Below, one piece after another: positions 6,247 to 14,041 of a stretch of DNA of 14,092 nt. The stretch is from Planctomycetaceae bacterium (lineage in GTDB: Bacteria; Planctomycetota; Planctomycetia; Pirellulales; Thermoguttaceae): the NCBI GenBank assembly GCA_031288955.1, contig JAITQJ010000240.1, positions 1 to 14,092 of the forward strand. The letters run 5' to 3'. A program made the position numbers and the translations under genes. Numbering within the stretch: position 1 is the stretch's first letter; every line of letters begins with the position of its first letter. The notes beneath the pieces are model-generated. The model saw nothing but the letters and a program-made list of their open reading frames with translations, ran no database searches and was not told the origin of the DNA.

Positions 6247-8291
6247 TAATCCGTTACCACCGCATCCCGATGGTAACGTGTCGGTTTTGTATCCGGTGTG
6301 AACCCGGTGTCGCCGTCCGGTTTGCTGACCCTGCCGCTCTCGTTCGTGTGAAAATGTAGGGTAATCGTTTCCAAACGCTTCGCCGTGTCTGCCAACTGCG
6401 CTACCGCATCGGTCGACTCCGAGATGACCTGCGTGTTATGCGTTGCCGTTTCGGCAACCTGTTTCACTGCCGTATTCACTTCATCTAATTTCAGAACCTG
6501 ACCGTCCGAGTTCTTGGTGATTTGCGTAATAATCGAACCGACCTGCTGCACGTGTTCAGCGATTTGATTCAGTGCCGCCGAAGTATCCCCGGCAACGCCG
6601 CTGCCCATTTCAACTTGATGAATCGATTCCTCTATCAGCGATGCCGTCTCTTTAGCGGCTTTCGCACTTCGGGCAGCCAGATTGCGGACTTCTTCAGCAA
6701 CGACGGCAAATCCTTTACCGTGCTGCCCAGCCCGCGCCGCCTCCACCGCCGCATTCAATGCCAAAAGATTCGTCTGGAATGCAATATCATCAATGACCCG
6801 AATGATGTTTTTGATTTCCTGCGAACTTTTTGTTATGCCGTTCATTGCCGTCACCATCCGCTCCATCTTTTCCCGTCCCTCAACCGTTCCTTTCGTTGCC
6901 TGACCGGCAAATTTCTCTGCCTGATGTGAATCTTCTACACTGGTTTTTGTTTGTGAATTCAGCGTGTCAATTGATGAGGATACATCGCCGAGTTGGGCGG
7001 CACTTTCCGTTGAGTTGGCGACAAGTTTTTCATTCGTCTGCGTCAACTGGTTGCCTTCACGGGAAATCGTTGCGGCAAGTGTCGTCAGGTCTTTAAGCGA
7101 ATCATAAAACGCATAACGCATTTCAATGAAGGCAATACCGAGTGTATCACGGGGAGAAGATAAGGGAACCCAAACGGTTAAGTCGCCGTGAGCAATTTTC
7201 AGCGCAACATCGGTCTTTGCCTTCAAAGCCCTTGATACATCCATAAAGTCTTCTGCCAACTGCTGTAATTCATCGCCTGTTCGGACATCCAGGTCAATAT
7301 CCAGCGCACCTTTCGCTAATTCTTGTGCGGCAACAGTCATTTGCCGAACGGGACCGGTGATACGGCTGACGAGTATGTAGAGAAGGATAATAAAAGCCAG
7401 CATCCCTGTACCGGATATGATGAGCATTGTCCGCATATTGTTACGCATCAGGATAAATTCGGCTTCAAGCGGAAAACCGGCAAAAAGCATACCGACAGTC
7501 TTACCGTCGGCAGCGATTGCCGGTTCGTAAGTTACAGCAAAAGGCTGACCGAAAACGGTTGCCTGACCGCTGTAAGATTTTTTCTGTTCAAAAAGCGTCT
7601 GGATGATTTCCGCATTGTCTAGTTTGGTTCCCACGGCGGGTACATTCTTTTCGGGGTCAATGATTGTAGTGGCGACACGTTCCGTCCCAACGAACGTTGT
7701 ACAATCGCAGCCGTACTCCTTTTTGAAGTATTGCACCCACGCATCGTTATCGAGTTGAAAGCCGCAGGAACATACGGCTATCAGTTTGGAACCATCTTCG
7801 GGGTCGTAAATAGGGGCAGCCGAACGGATACAAAGAGGAAATTCTTTGGTACTCTCAAAATCAACGATTGAGCCTTTATGCTCAAATATATTTTTTATAC
7901 ACGGAGAATCCCCGATGTGGTCACCGAATTTTTTGGGGTCGTGACTTCGGAAAAAGAAATTTCCTGCGAGGTCGATGATGAGCATAAAATCGACTTTGCG
8001 TTCAGTGTGGTACCCGTCGAACTCTTTTAATAGGGCATCGCGGTCCCCCGCCTTGACTGCGGTTGCAATGGCTGGGCGATAGGCAAGAGCGCGCGTCTGC
8101 TCAAGTACCAGTGCCTCGGCATTGGCAATTTCACGGTTGAATGCTTTCGAGGCGGCTTCGACATTTTTGTCGAAAACTTCATCGGCAAAGCCGGAAAAGA
8201 TTCTGGTGCTGATAGTCACCAGTGTTCCGAGTAAAATGACTGTAATTGTGAGTACGGTCAACAAAATTTTTGCTTGGATTCCCAGTTTCAT
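6246..8291 (-). CDS. Methyl-accepting chemotaxis protein with cysteine-rich Cache sensor
   Basis: A 681-residue transmembrane chemoreceptor. TM1 spans about residues 10-27. The extracytoplasmic domain (about 31-285) is of the Cache_3-Cache_2 type: EYGCDCTTFVGTERVATTI at 192-210, then SGQATVFGQPFAVTYEP and ADGKTVGMLFAGFP. TM2 spans about 288-308. A HAMP domain (308-360) is followed by a second HAMP-like segment (361-402, GDLTVWVPLSSPRDTLG). The signalling domain (about 410-645) has the intact hairpin tip IDDIAFQTNLLALNAAVEAA (500-519) that contacts CheA and CheW. The C-terminal tail is polar and lacks an NWETF-type methyltransferase tether. The sensor domain has six cysteines (131, 154, 174, 176, 195, 197), unusual for this family. 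No che genes are in the window, so it is an orphan receptor; the adjacent carbohydrate-related genes hint at a sugar or carboxylate ligand, but that is a guess. The ATG at 8291 leads directly into TM1. Confidence 0.95.
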   Translation of the reverse strand: MKLGIQAKILLTVLTITVILLGTLVTISTRIFSGFADEVFDKNVEAASKAFNREIANAEALVLEQTRALAYRPAIATAVKAGDRDALLKEFDGYHTERKVDFMLIIDLAGNFFFRSHDPKKFGDHIGDSPCIKNIFEHKGSIVDFESTKEFPLCIRSAAPIYDPEDGSKLIAVCSCGFQLDNDAWVQYFKKEYGCDCTTFVGTERVATTIIDPEKNVPAVGTKLDNAEIIQTLFEQKKSYSGQATVFGQPFAVTYEPAIAADGKTVGMLFAGFPLEAEFILMRNNMRTMLIISGTGMLAFIILLYILVSRITGPVRQMTVAAQELAKGALDIDLDVRTGDELQQLAEDFMDVSRALKAKTDVALKIAHGDLTVWVPLSSPRDTLGIAFIEMRYAFYDSLKDLTTLAATISREGNQLTQTNEKLVANSTESAAQLGDVSSSIDTLNSQTKTSVEDSHQAEKFAGQATKGTVEGREKMERMVTAMNGITKSSQEIKNIIRVIDDIAFQTNLLALNAAVEAARAGQHGKGFAVVAEEVRNLAARSAKAAKETASLIEESIHQVEMGSGVAGDTSAALNQIAEHVQQVGSIITQITKNSDGQVLKLDEVNTAVKQVAETATHNTQVISESTDAVAQLADTAKRLETITLHFHTNESGRVSKPDGDTGFTPDTKPTRYHRDAVVTD

Positions 8292-8339
8292 TGGATTTCA
8301 GACGGGTAAAGGTGTGTAAGGATGGTGTTTACGCATAAC

Positions 8340-8368
8340 AAATTAACATACAATAATCAAAAAGTCAA
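8340..8368 (-). promoter_or_regulatory. Candidate promoter for the chemoreceptor gene
   Basis: On the - strand TTGACT (8368-8363) is followed after 17 bases by TAATTT (8345-8340), a fair -35/-10 pair. It would start transcription about 40 bases before the ATG at 8291. The region is AT-rich. No ribosome binding site is visible between it and the gene. Confidence 0.4.
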
Positions 8369-8501
8369 GATATTTTAACATCTTTGCGGGATATTATGGA
8401 TATTGCAGTGCTTTTGCGGGGACATTACGGCGGTGTTTGATTGCGGTTACTGTTGGATGGAATCGGTATTTTTCCGCACCGGCAGGCTTGACCGCCGTTT
8501 A

Positions 8502-8550
8502 GTTTGCCAAACGAAGGTTTGCAAAGTTTAATGGTTGCGTTTCGCAAACT
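8502..8550 (+). promoter_or_regulatory. Three GTTTGC-type boxes upstream of the YibE/F gene
   Basis: GTTTGCCAAAC (8502-8512), GGTTTGCAAAG (8517-8527) and TTCGCAAACTT (8541-8551, the same theme inverted) lie within 50 bases. The first is nearly palindromic. The third belongs to the 85-bp repeat and recurs as GTTTGCGAA in copy A at 4532-4540. Such clustered half-palindromes could be an operator, but no regulator can be named. Confidence 0.25.
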
Positions 8551-8625
8551 TTTATGTTACACTCAAGAAAATGTGAGTTCCGATTCAATCATCGAAAAGA
8601 AAATCTATACAATATCGTCAAAAAA
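8541..8625 (+). repeat. 85-bp inverted repeat, copy B
   Basis: This matches the reverse complement of 4456-4540 over 85 bases without a gap (75 identical). The right half, from GAGTTCC onward, differs at only three positions. It ends five bases before the ATG of the YibE/F gene at 8631, so it must supply or include that gene's promoter and leader. The segment between the two copies is 4.0 kb. Confidence 0.85.
8584..8611 (+). promoter_or_regulatory. Candidate promoter of the YibE/F gene inside repeat copy B
   Basis: TTCAAT (8584-8589), 16 bases, then TATACA (8606-8611) resemble a -35/-10 pair. Both hexamers are unchanged in copy A. The start of transcription would fall near 8618, leaving a leader of roughly 12 bases without a Shine-Dalgarno sequence. 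Confidence 0.4.
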
Positions 8626-8630
8626 CTCTA

Positions 8631-9791
8631 ATGAACGATGAACAACGCAACGGTTTTTTCGCTTTACGCTTAAAGACAAAAAACATTATTCTGGCAGCCG
8701 TACTGACAGTCTTTTGCGTCCTGCTGCCGTTTCTGAATCTGTTTCCGAATCCGCAGTTGGACATCGGTACAAAAGAGCGGGCGAAAGTCATTGCGGTTGA
8801 TAATTCCGGTCTGCAAACTCTCGGTCTCGTTCGCCAAGGTTCGCAGCAACTTGAAGTCGAAATTCTTTCGGGACGCTGGAAAGGCTCGCATTTTAAGGCG
8901 TATAACCAACTTCGGGCGCAACTGGAACTCGATAAAACGTTTGAAGAAGGCAACACGATTTTAGTTGCAATGCTCAATGATGCCGACCCCGAAACGACCG
9001 TCCTCAATGCACAAGACCATTACCGCATCGGTTACACACTGCTGCTTTTCAGTTTGTTTGCGTTCTGCTTAATTCTGTTCGGCGGAACAACCGGTGTCTG
9101 TGCGCTGTTGTCGTTCGTTTTTACGTGCCTCGTTGTCTGGAAGTTGGTGATACCGCTGTGCTTGCTCGGTTGGAGTGCGGTTTTCGTTTGTTTTGCGGCA
9201 GTTACGGTTCTCTGCGGAGTGATTATATTCCTCGTTGCCGGTCTTTCACGCAAAGGCTTGACGGCATTTTGCGGAGCGTTTCTCGGCGTGCTGGCAAGTT
9301 GTGCGGCGGCATATTTGTTCACGTATTTGTTCAGGATTAACGGGGCGGTGATGCCGTATTCTCAAGCGTTGCTCTATTCGGGCTTTGAACGTCTTTCGCT
9401 TTCGGACATTTACATTGGGGCAGTTTTTCTCTCGTCTTCGGGAGCCGTGATGGATTTAGCAATGGACGTGGCGGCGGGAATGCAGGAGGTTGCGGACAAA
9501 CAGCCGAACGTGACGCGGCGGCAGTTACTCGGCAGCGGTTTGACGATAGGCAGAGCGGTGGTCGGCACGATGACGACGACGCTGCTGTTAGCGTACAGCG
9601 GCGGTTATTTGACGCTCCTGATGATGTTTGCCGCACAGGGAACGCAGCCGGTTGATTTCATTAACAATCCATACGTCGCTTCCGAGTCGGTCAAAACGCT
9701 CATCGGCAGTTTCGGACTGGTGCTGGTCGCCCCGTTCACGGCTATAACGGGAATGTTTCTAGTCAAAAACACCACTCACCGAACGCCGTAG
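8631..9791 (+). CDS. YibE/F family multipass membrane protein
   Basis: A 386-residue integral membrane protein of the YibE/F-like family, whose biochemical role is unknown. A first transmembrane helix (about 19-38) is followed by a soluble domain (45-130) with the short beta-barrel look of this family (ERAKVIAVDNSG, QLEVEILSGRWKG). Seven or so further helices follow: 135-152, 155-172, 173-203 (one or two), 211-234, 259-275, 309-333 and 354-377. The family signature SLSDIYIGAVFLSSSGAVMDLAMDVAAGMQEV (256-287) is complete. Length is normal for the family. The start is placed at ATG 8631, five bases after the 85-bp repeat; an internal ATG is not in frame nearby. The chorismatase-like gene follows 331 bp later on the same strand with its own -10 box, so an operon is not certain. 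Confidence 0.92.
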   Translation: MNDEQRNGFFALRLKTKNIILAAVLTVFCVLLPFLNLFPNPQLDIGTKERAKVIAVDNSGLQTLGLVRQGSQQLEVEILSGRWKGSHFKAYNQLRAQLELDKTFEEGNTILVAMLNDADPETTVLNAQDHYRIGYTLLLFSLFAFCLILFGGTTGVCALLSFVFTCLVVWKLVIPLCLLGWSAVFVCFAAVTVLCGVIIFLVAGLSRKGLTAFCGAFLGVLASCAAAYLFTYLFRINGAVMPYSQALLYSGFERLSLSDIYIGAVFLSSSGAVMDLAMDVAAGMQEVADKQPNVTRRQLLGSGLTIGRAVVGTMTTTLLLAYSGGYLTLLMMFAAQGTQPVDFINNPYVASESVKTLIGSFGLVLVAPFTAITGMFLVKNTTHRTP

Positions 9792-10017
9792 GCATCGTCT
9801 TATGAAGAGATTAATCTTTTCGATGGCGGATTTTGGAACGCATACGCCTTTTCTTCCGTCCCAGTTTCCGTCTTCCTTTTCCAGATTTTTTTGTTCCCAC
9901 GTTAAATTTCTCCGTTTGATAACAGAACCACGATTGCGTTTATTGTATGAAATCCCTTTAACTTGTCAAGCGGGGCTGACGGGGATAACGCTGAAAACCA
10001 GAAAAAAGACGGTTATA

Positions 10018-10064
10018 AAAACTTGCGGGCGGACTAATGCGCAAAGTTTCCGCCTTGTTTTTTT
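10018..10064 (+). terminator. Overlapping hairpins with T-run: terminator or attenuator candidate
   Basis: GGCGGA (10028-10033) pairs with TCCGCC (10049-10054), followed by TTGTTTTTTT (10055-10064): a plausible intrinsic terminator with a 15-base loop. A second possible stem, AAACTTGCG (10019-10027) with CGCAAAGTTT (10040-10049, one bulged A), interleaves with it. The order left1-left2-right1-right2 is that of an H-type pseudoknot, or of competing folds. It could end the YibE/F transcript. Confidence 0.4.
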
Positions 10065-10086
10065 CGCCGTAAAACCGTAGAATGGC

Positions 10087-10092
10087 TATAAT
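10087..10092 (+). promoter_or_regulatory. -10 box of the chorismatase-like gene
   Basis: A perfect TATAAT lies 31 bases before the ATG at 10123, giving a predicted start near 10099 and a leader of about 24 bases. No good -35 is seen at 16-18 bases' spacing, and no ribosome binding site lies in the leader. Confidence 0.4.
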
Positions 10093-10122
10093 ACAGTGTA
10101 GTTAGAACAATCACATTACGGT

Positions 10123-11388
10123 ATGCGTCACAAAACCGAGCGTTGTATTGCTTATTCCGTCGTTCCTCTGGGAGCAACCCTGCAACTTCTATTAACCGGA
10201 GAACCGGAGGAACTCTATACTTGTTGCGATGACACTCAAGGACACGGTGAAACCGTCGCCGACTATCCCCGGCAAATCCGAAATTTGCTGGAGAACGTTT
10301 ACAATGTCTGTAAGAAAGAGGGGTTTTCCAATCAGGCGGCAATGATGTGTCAGTTCTTCATTGCCGATATCAGCAAATCCGAACTCGTCCGCCAAATTGC
10401 TTCCGAAATTTTTCAAAACGCCCCCGGTGCCGTTACCTTTATCCCCCAACCGCCGGCAAGCGGTAAAGTCCTTGCCGTCGAAATTTGGGCTATCGCAGAA
10501 CGTTATCCCGGCAAACACCAGGTTAATGTGACAACGCCGCTGCCCGGTCAGGTTACTATCGCCGAATTTGACGGTATGCGCTGGTTTTTCGGCGGAAGTT
10601 TCCGCAGTGAACCGCTGCCTGTCGGGGCTTATGCCCGGTCGTTGAGTGCTTTTCAGCAACTTGAAAAGCAACTGAAAAAGAACAAATTCAAACTCGGCGA
10701 AACCGTTCGTACCTGGATTTATCAGGGGCATCTTGTTTTGCCCGAAGGACAAACGCAGCGTTACAAAGAATTGAACCGGGCGAGAACGGATTTTTTTGCC
10801 GCTACCCGCTTTCTCAAACGGTACCTGCCGGCGAAGTTTCAGGGCGGCGTGTATCCGGCAAGTACCGGCATCGGTACCGATGATATGGACGTGGTTATCG
10901 GTGCCGTCGCCGTCGATTCCAAACGCAAAGACATTATTGCCGTCCCGCTGGAAAATCCGAATCAAACGTCGGCGTTCGATTACGGAGCGGTGTACAGTCC
11001 GCAAAGCCCGAAGTTTGCAAGAGCAATGGCGGTTGCCTCGCCGGTCGGGAGTTTTATTTTTATTTCCGGTACGGCAAGCATTACACACTCCGAGAGCCGG
11101 TATCCCGAAGACCCTGTCAGGCAAACAGAGCAGACGCTGGACAACATAGCGGCGTTGATAAGCGGCGAAAATCTGGCGGCACACGGCATTGACGGTTTTC
11201 AATCGTGCCTCGAAAATCTGGAATGTGCGCGGGTCTATGTCAAGCGGTCTGGAGACCTGGAAGGCATCCGCAATGTCTGCGAACGCCGCTTGCAGGATGT
11301 GCCGATAATCTATACGATTGCCGATGTCTGCCGACCGGAACTGTTAGTCGAAATCGAAGGTTTCGCTGTTGTGAATAAGGACGAATGA
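10123..11388 (+). CDS. Chorismatase-like protein (FkbO/Hyg5 type, RidA fold)
   Basis: A 421-residue protein with two RidA/YjgF-like halves, roughly 45-160 and 285-417, joined by a segment containing RARTDFFAATRF (220-230). The C-terminal half carries hallmarks of chorismate-cleaving enzymes of the FkbO/Hyg5/XanB2 group: YSPQSPKFARA (291-301), FISGTASITHSES (313-325), PVRQTEQTLDNIAALI (331-346) and ELLVEIEGF (406-414). E410 is a candidate for the family's catalytic glutamate. Such enzymes split chorismate into pyruvate and a dihydroxycyclohexadiene or hydroxybenzoate. Length is somewhat above FkbO (about 340), the excess being in the N-terminal half. No signal peptide, so cytoplasmic. No shikimate or polyketide genes are adjacent, so the substrate is uncertain; a plain RidA-like deaminase role is the alternative. 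The ATG at 10123 follows a TATAAT box. The gene converges on the GH127 gene with 19 bases between stops. Confidence 0.75.
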   Translation: MRHKTERCIAYSVVPLGATLQLLLTGEPEELYTCCDDTQGHGETVADYPRQIRNLLENVYNVCKKEGFSNQAAMMCQFFIADISKSELVRQIASEIFQNAPGAVTFIPQPPASGKVLAVEIWAIAERYPGKHQVNVTTPLPGQVTIAEFDGMRWFFGGSFRSEPLPVGAYARSLSAFQQLEKQLKKNKFKLGETVRTWIYQGHLVLPEGQTQRYKELNRARTDFFAATRFLKRYLPAKFQGGVYPASTGIGTDDMDVVIGAVAVDSKRKDIIAVPLENPNQTSAFDYGAVYSPQSPKFARAMAVASPVGSFIFISGTASITHSESRYPEDPVRQTEQTLDNIAALISGENLAAHGIDGFQSCLENLECARVYVKRSGDLEGIRNVCERRLQDVPIIYTIADVCRPELLVEIEGFAVVNKDE

Positions 11389-11407
11389 TTAACAGCGGCA
11401 TTTACTC

Positions 11408-13816
11408 TTACGGCTCCAATATCGGAAAACACGTAAATGTATCAAGCAGCGGTCCTTTGACTTCGTAATACGGAATCAATTCTAAATCCGGTACGCCGTC
11501 AATCGTATAATGCAGCGGTTTGTCCGCCGCCGGCTTCAATTTTTGTAACAACTTATCCTTCGGCAGCGGCAGTGTAATCAGTCCGTTCTTCACCGCATCG
11601 CCGCAGACCGCCATCAACAGCGGACCGTATTCAACCGCATACGTCTCTTTACCGGCAAACGGCTTTTCCCAACCCGTATATTTTGTCAAACGAAATTCCA
11701 TCGGCAAAGTGAAACGAACTTCGTCGCCGTCCTTCACGTCAATTTGCACATAACTTGCCGCCGTGCCGGTCAAACGCTTCTCGCCGTTGACAAATATGTC
11801 CATCGGTTTTGCCGCCCAGGACGGAACGCGGACAAAAATATGCCGCTGTGCCGCCTTGTCATCGGTCTTGACAAGCAATTTCACATCAGGACGGTATGGA
11901 AATTCCGTGTGCATCTGCAAAGTCATTCCGCCGGCAGTAATTGAGGATTCGTTGAACAAGTCCACATAAATTCCGTTATCGGCAATTTTGTAAATGAACT
12001 CCGGCAACGCTCCGTAAAGCCGCGTTCCCTGTCCTTCGCAGCACGTGTTGCGAAGGTTGTCATTCCCGGAATGTTTCGGCGCAAGCAAATGGGCAGTGTA
12101 CTGAATATCGCCGTTTTCACATTGGTTTGCTGCCGCCGCATTATAAATGCTCTTCTCAATTTCTGTAACATATTTTTCGCCGTCAACAGGATGCAGATTG
12201 CGGAATTGCTGATTAAAATATATCCAGAATATGTTGCCGCATAACTCGCCGGTAGCCCGCCGAAGCCAATACGATTTCGGCGGATATTCACCACCTTCGC
12301 ATATCGCTATCGTTCCGCCGATGTGTTCAAAATCGTTATAAAAAATATCCCAGCCGCCGCTGACCGCTTCGAGATAACGCTTATCGCCGGTTGCGTAATA
12401 CACGTCCATCCAAGCCGTCAGCGGTTGAATCAAATAACTATGCGGACGGTCATAATCATAACGGGAAACCGCCGCCGGGTCGCGGGCGGCAAGTTTCGCA
12501 AACCAATGCGGAGTCTCGAAATAACGCTGCAAAACCTGAATATCTGCCGGCACTCCTATCGGCGTATCAATATATGTCCGGCTGCTTGCAATCACGCCTT
12601 GATAGCCGCACGAAGCGTGCAAAAACATCTCCGGCAAATACGGACATTGATTGAACCAGTCGTTCGTTTTACGCAGAATGTCAAACGCTTTTTTGTTACC
12701 GGAAATACCTGCCTCGACGAGTCCCATCGAAAACCAAGCCCGCGCATAAGCACCGGCTTCACTTCCTTCGAGTATCGTCTTTTCGGGGAAACCGTAAGCA
12801 TAACCGGTCGGTTCGGCACAGTCGGCAATTTCATCAATCAGTTCGTTGACCATCGCCCGCAGTTTCGGATTGTCCCGCCAGCGCAGTTGATTGCCCGCCC
12901 CCATTAAAAAGCGTCCCGCATTGGAACTGCCGAGACAATAATACCAAGGGGAATGGTCATCGGGGCGGTAATCCCGTTTCGGCGGTACCGCCTTGCCTGC
13001 ACGCATACGAAAATCTCTTGCCATATCACGGACGGTCGAACCGGTCAGCAGATAATTTTCGTTCCGTTTTTGAATCGTTTCGATAAGACCGCCGGTCTGG
13101 ACACCGCTGCGGGGCGTTTGCAGCGGCGGCGTTATCCGCTTCCAAGTTTCCGGCTGCGTAACATTTTCGGGATGGTCGAAGTGAACGAATTCGCCGTCAG
13201 GTCTTCGGGGACGCAGTAAATCGTGCTTGCCGAGTTGCCCTTTGAATGAATCTGAAAGTTCACCGTTTTCGGAAACGACCTTGCCGTTAGATAAGGCTTC
13301 AAACCGCCAAAGCCGGAAGGCGTATTTGTCTTTTCCTGCTGCCGGCATTTTTGTAACAGTCAGCCGGACATAGCGGGCGGCGATTGGAGAACGTTGGGTA
13401 AATGATTCGACTTTCTGCGCCATAGTGCCGTCACAATCTTTGTCCGTATGGTCGGCAAACATCGTCCATTGACCGTCTGCATCTTTGGCTGTTTCGATTT
13501 TGAAGCGAATCGGAAAGGCGTTGCGGGAATTGAGGACACCTTCGATGGAACTGTTCCAGCCGCGGTTTCTGACATCGGGAAATAGTTTCACTGTATCAAT
13601 GGGATGTTCTTTTCCCAAGTCAATTTGCAGATAGCCGGCGGCATCAGGAGCGTTCAGAGTCGGCGACCAATATCCGTGAGACGGAACGCCTGCGTGCAGA
13701 GCGACGCGTTCAATTCCCAACGGACCGCCGAGTAAGTCAGCGGCGGGTTCGCTTGCCGCTGCCGTGAACGTTAGTGCAGCAAAAATGATGCTTGTAATGG
13801 AATACGCAAGTTTCAT
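11408..13816 (-). CDS. Secreted GH127 (DUF1680) glycosidase with N-terminal discoidin domain
   Basis: An 802-residue protein read from the ATG at 13816. A signal peptide (MKLAYSITSIIFAALTFTAAAS) points to export. Residues about 40-185 form an F5/8-type (discoidin) domain (GYLQIDLGKEHPIDTVKLFPD...RYVRLTVTKMP), likely carbohydrate-binding. The rest is the (alpha/alpha)6-barrel of glycoside hydrolase family 127, whose characterised members are beta-L-arabinofuranosidases using a cysteine nucleophile with bound zinc. Matching the HypBA1 residues: E524 and C526 in GELCG correspond to the zinc-binding E-x-C, C592-C593 in TCCEGQGTR to the Cys pair that includes the nucleophile, and E510 in GGEYPP is the likely acid/base. 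The active site looks complete, so activity on arabinan-like or related sugars is plausible. The frame extends upstream to 13966, but those 50 residues lack coding character; the chosen ATG has AGGAG 6 bases before it and starts the signal peptide. Confidence 0.92.
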   Translation of the reverse strand: MKLAYSITSIIFAALTFTAAASEPAADLLGGPLGIERVALHAGVPSHGYWSPTLNAPDAAGYLQIDLGKEHPIDTVKLFPDVRNRGWNSSIEGVLNSRNAFPIRFKIETAKDADGQWTMFADHTDKDCDGTMAQKVESFTQRSPIAARYVRLTVTKMPAAGKDKYAFRLWRFEALSNGKVVSENGELSDSFKGQLGKHDLLRPRRPDGEFVHFDHPENVTQPETWKRITPPLQTPRSGVQTGGLIETIQKRNENYLLTGSTVRDMARDFRMRAGKAVPPKRDYRPDDHSPWYYCLGSSNAGRFLMGAGNQLRWRDNPKLRAMVNELIDEIADCAEPTGYAYGFPEKTILEGSEAGAYARAWFSMGLVEAGISGNKKAFDILRKTNDWFNQCPYLPEMFLHASCGYQGVIASSRTYIDTPIGVPADIQVLQRYFETPHWFAKLAARDPAAVSRYDYDRPHSYLIQPLTAWMDVYYATGDKRYLEAVSGGWDIFYNDFEHIGGTIAICEGGEYPPKSYWLRRATGELCGNIFWIYFNQQFRNLHPVDGEKYVTEIEKSIYNAAAANQCENGDIQYTAHLLAPKHSGNDNLRNTCCEGQGTRLYGALPEFIYKIADNGIYVDLFNESSITAGGMTLQMHTEFPYRPDVKLLVKTDDKAAQRHIFVRVPSWAAKPMDIFVNGEKRLTGTAASYVQIDVKDGDEVRFTLPMEFRLTKYTGWEKPFAGKETYAVEYGPLLMAVCGDAVKNGLITLPLPKDKLLQKLKPAADKPLHYTIDGVPDLELIPYYEVKGPLLDTFTCFPILEP

Positions 13817-13822
13817 CGGATT

Positions 13823-13827
13823 CTCCT
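13823..13827 (-). promoter_or_regulatory. Shine-Dalgarno site that fixes the GH127 start
   Basis: AGGAG on the - strand, 6 bases before the ATG at 13816. It is one of very few clear ribosome binding sites in the window and supports this ATG over the upstream in-frame start at 13966. Further upstream a TTGACA (13875-13870) is present, but no -10 box stands at the right distance. Confidence 0.75.
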
Positions 13828-14000
13828 GTTTGTAATAGATTTGTTCCACAACGTATACTATCAATTCCCTGTCAAGTGTAGCACGGACAAGTTTTATCTG
13901 CAAGAGCGGGGTAAAGGGACTAGGGACTAGGGGTGAGGGGCGAGTAAATGCGGGGAAATTTTGCAAAAATTGGCAAAATTGATAAAAATTAAAAAAATAA

Positions 14001-14022
14001 AGGCTCTAGACAAGCATCTCAC
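14001..14022 (+). repeat. 22-bp dispersed motif, copy 2
   Basis: The core CTCTAGACAAGCATCTCAC matches 4420-4441 in 20 of 22 positions and in the same orientation. The sequences after the motif differ (palindrome here, T-rich there), so only the motif is shared. Confidence 0.6.
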
Positions 14023-14041
14023 TTATAGATATGCTATAAGT
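14021..14041. repeat. 8-bp palindrome directly after the 22-bp motif
   Basis: ACTTATAG-ATATG-CTATAAGT is a perfect inverted repeat with a 5-base spacer, overlapping the last two bases of the preceding motif. It could be an operator, a recombination site arm or a weak terminator; no T-run follows. Confidence 0.5.

Larger units (their letters stand above)
9792..10122 (+). other. 331-bp intergenic region
   Basis: I see no credible gene here; an open frame of 92 codons (9802-10080) has an atypical composition and no family resemblance. The first 200 bases are AT-rich and unremarkable. The last 110 bases hold the overlapping hairpins at 10018-10064 and the -10 box at 10087. Confidence 0.6.

Noticed and set aside
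8292..8630. Sigma-54 (-24/-12) promoter for the genes around the activator
   Set aside because: I looked for TGGCAC-N5-TTGC-like sites in the intergenic regions and found none that was convincing.
9802..10080. 92-codon open frame between the YibE/F and chorismatase-like genes
   Set aside because: It has no ribosome binding site and no family resemblance, and it runs through the hairpins and T-run near 10055.
10192..11202. 336-codon open frame on the - strand
   Set aside because: It is antisense to the chorismatase-like gene, whose family motifs establish the real frame.
13817..13966. 50-residue N-terminal extension of the GH127 gene
   Set aside because: An AGGAG and signal peptide define the ATG at 13816. 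The extension has low-complexity composition and would bury the signal peptide.
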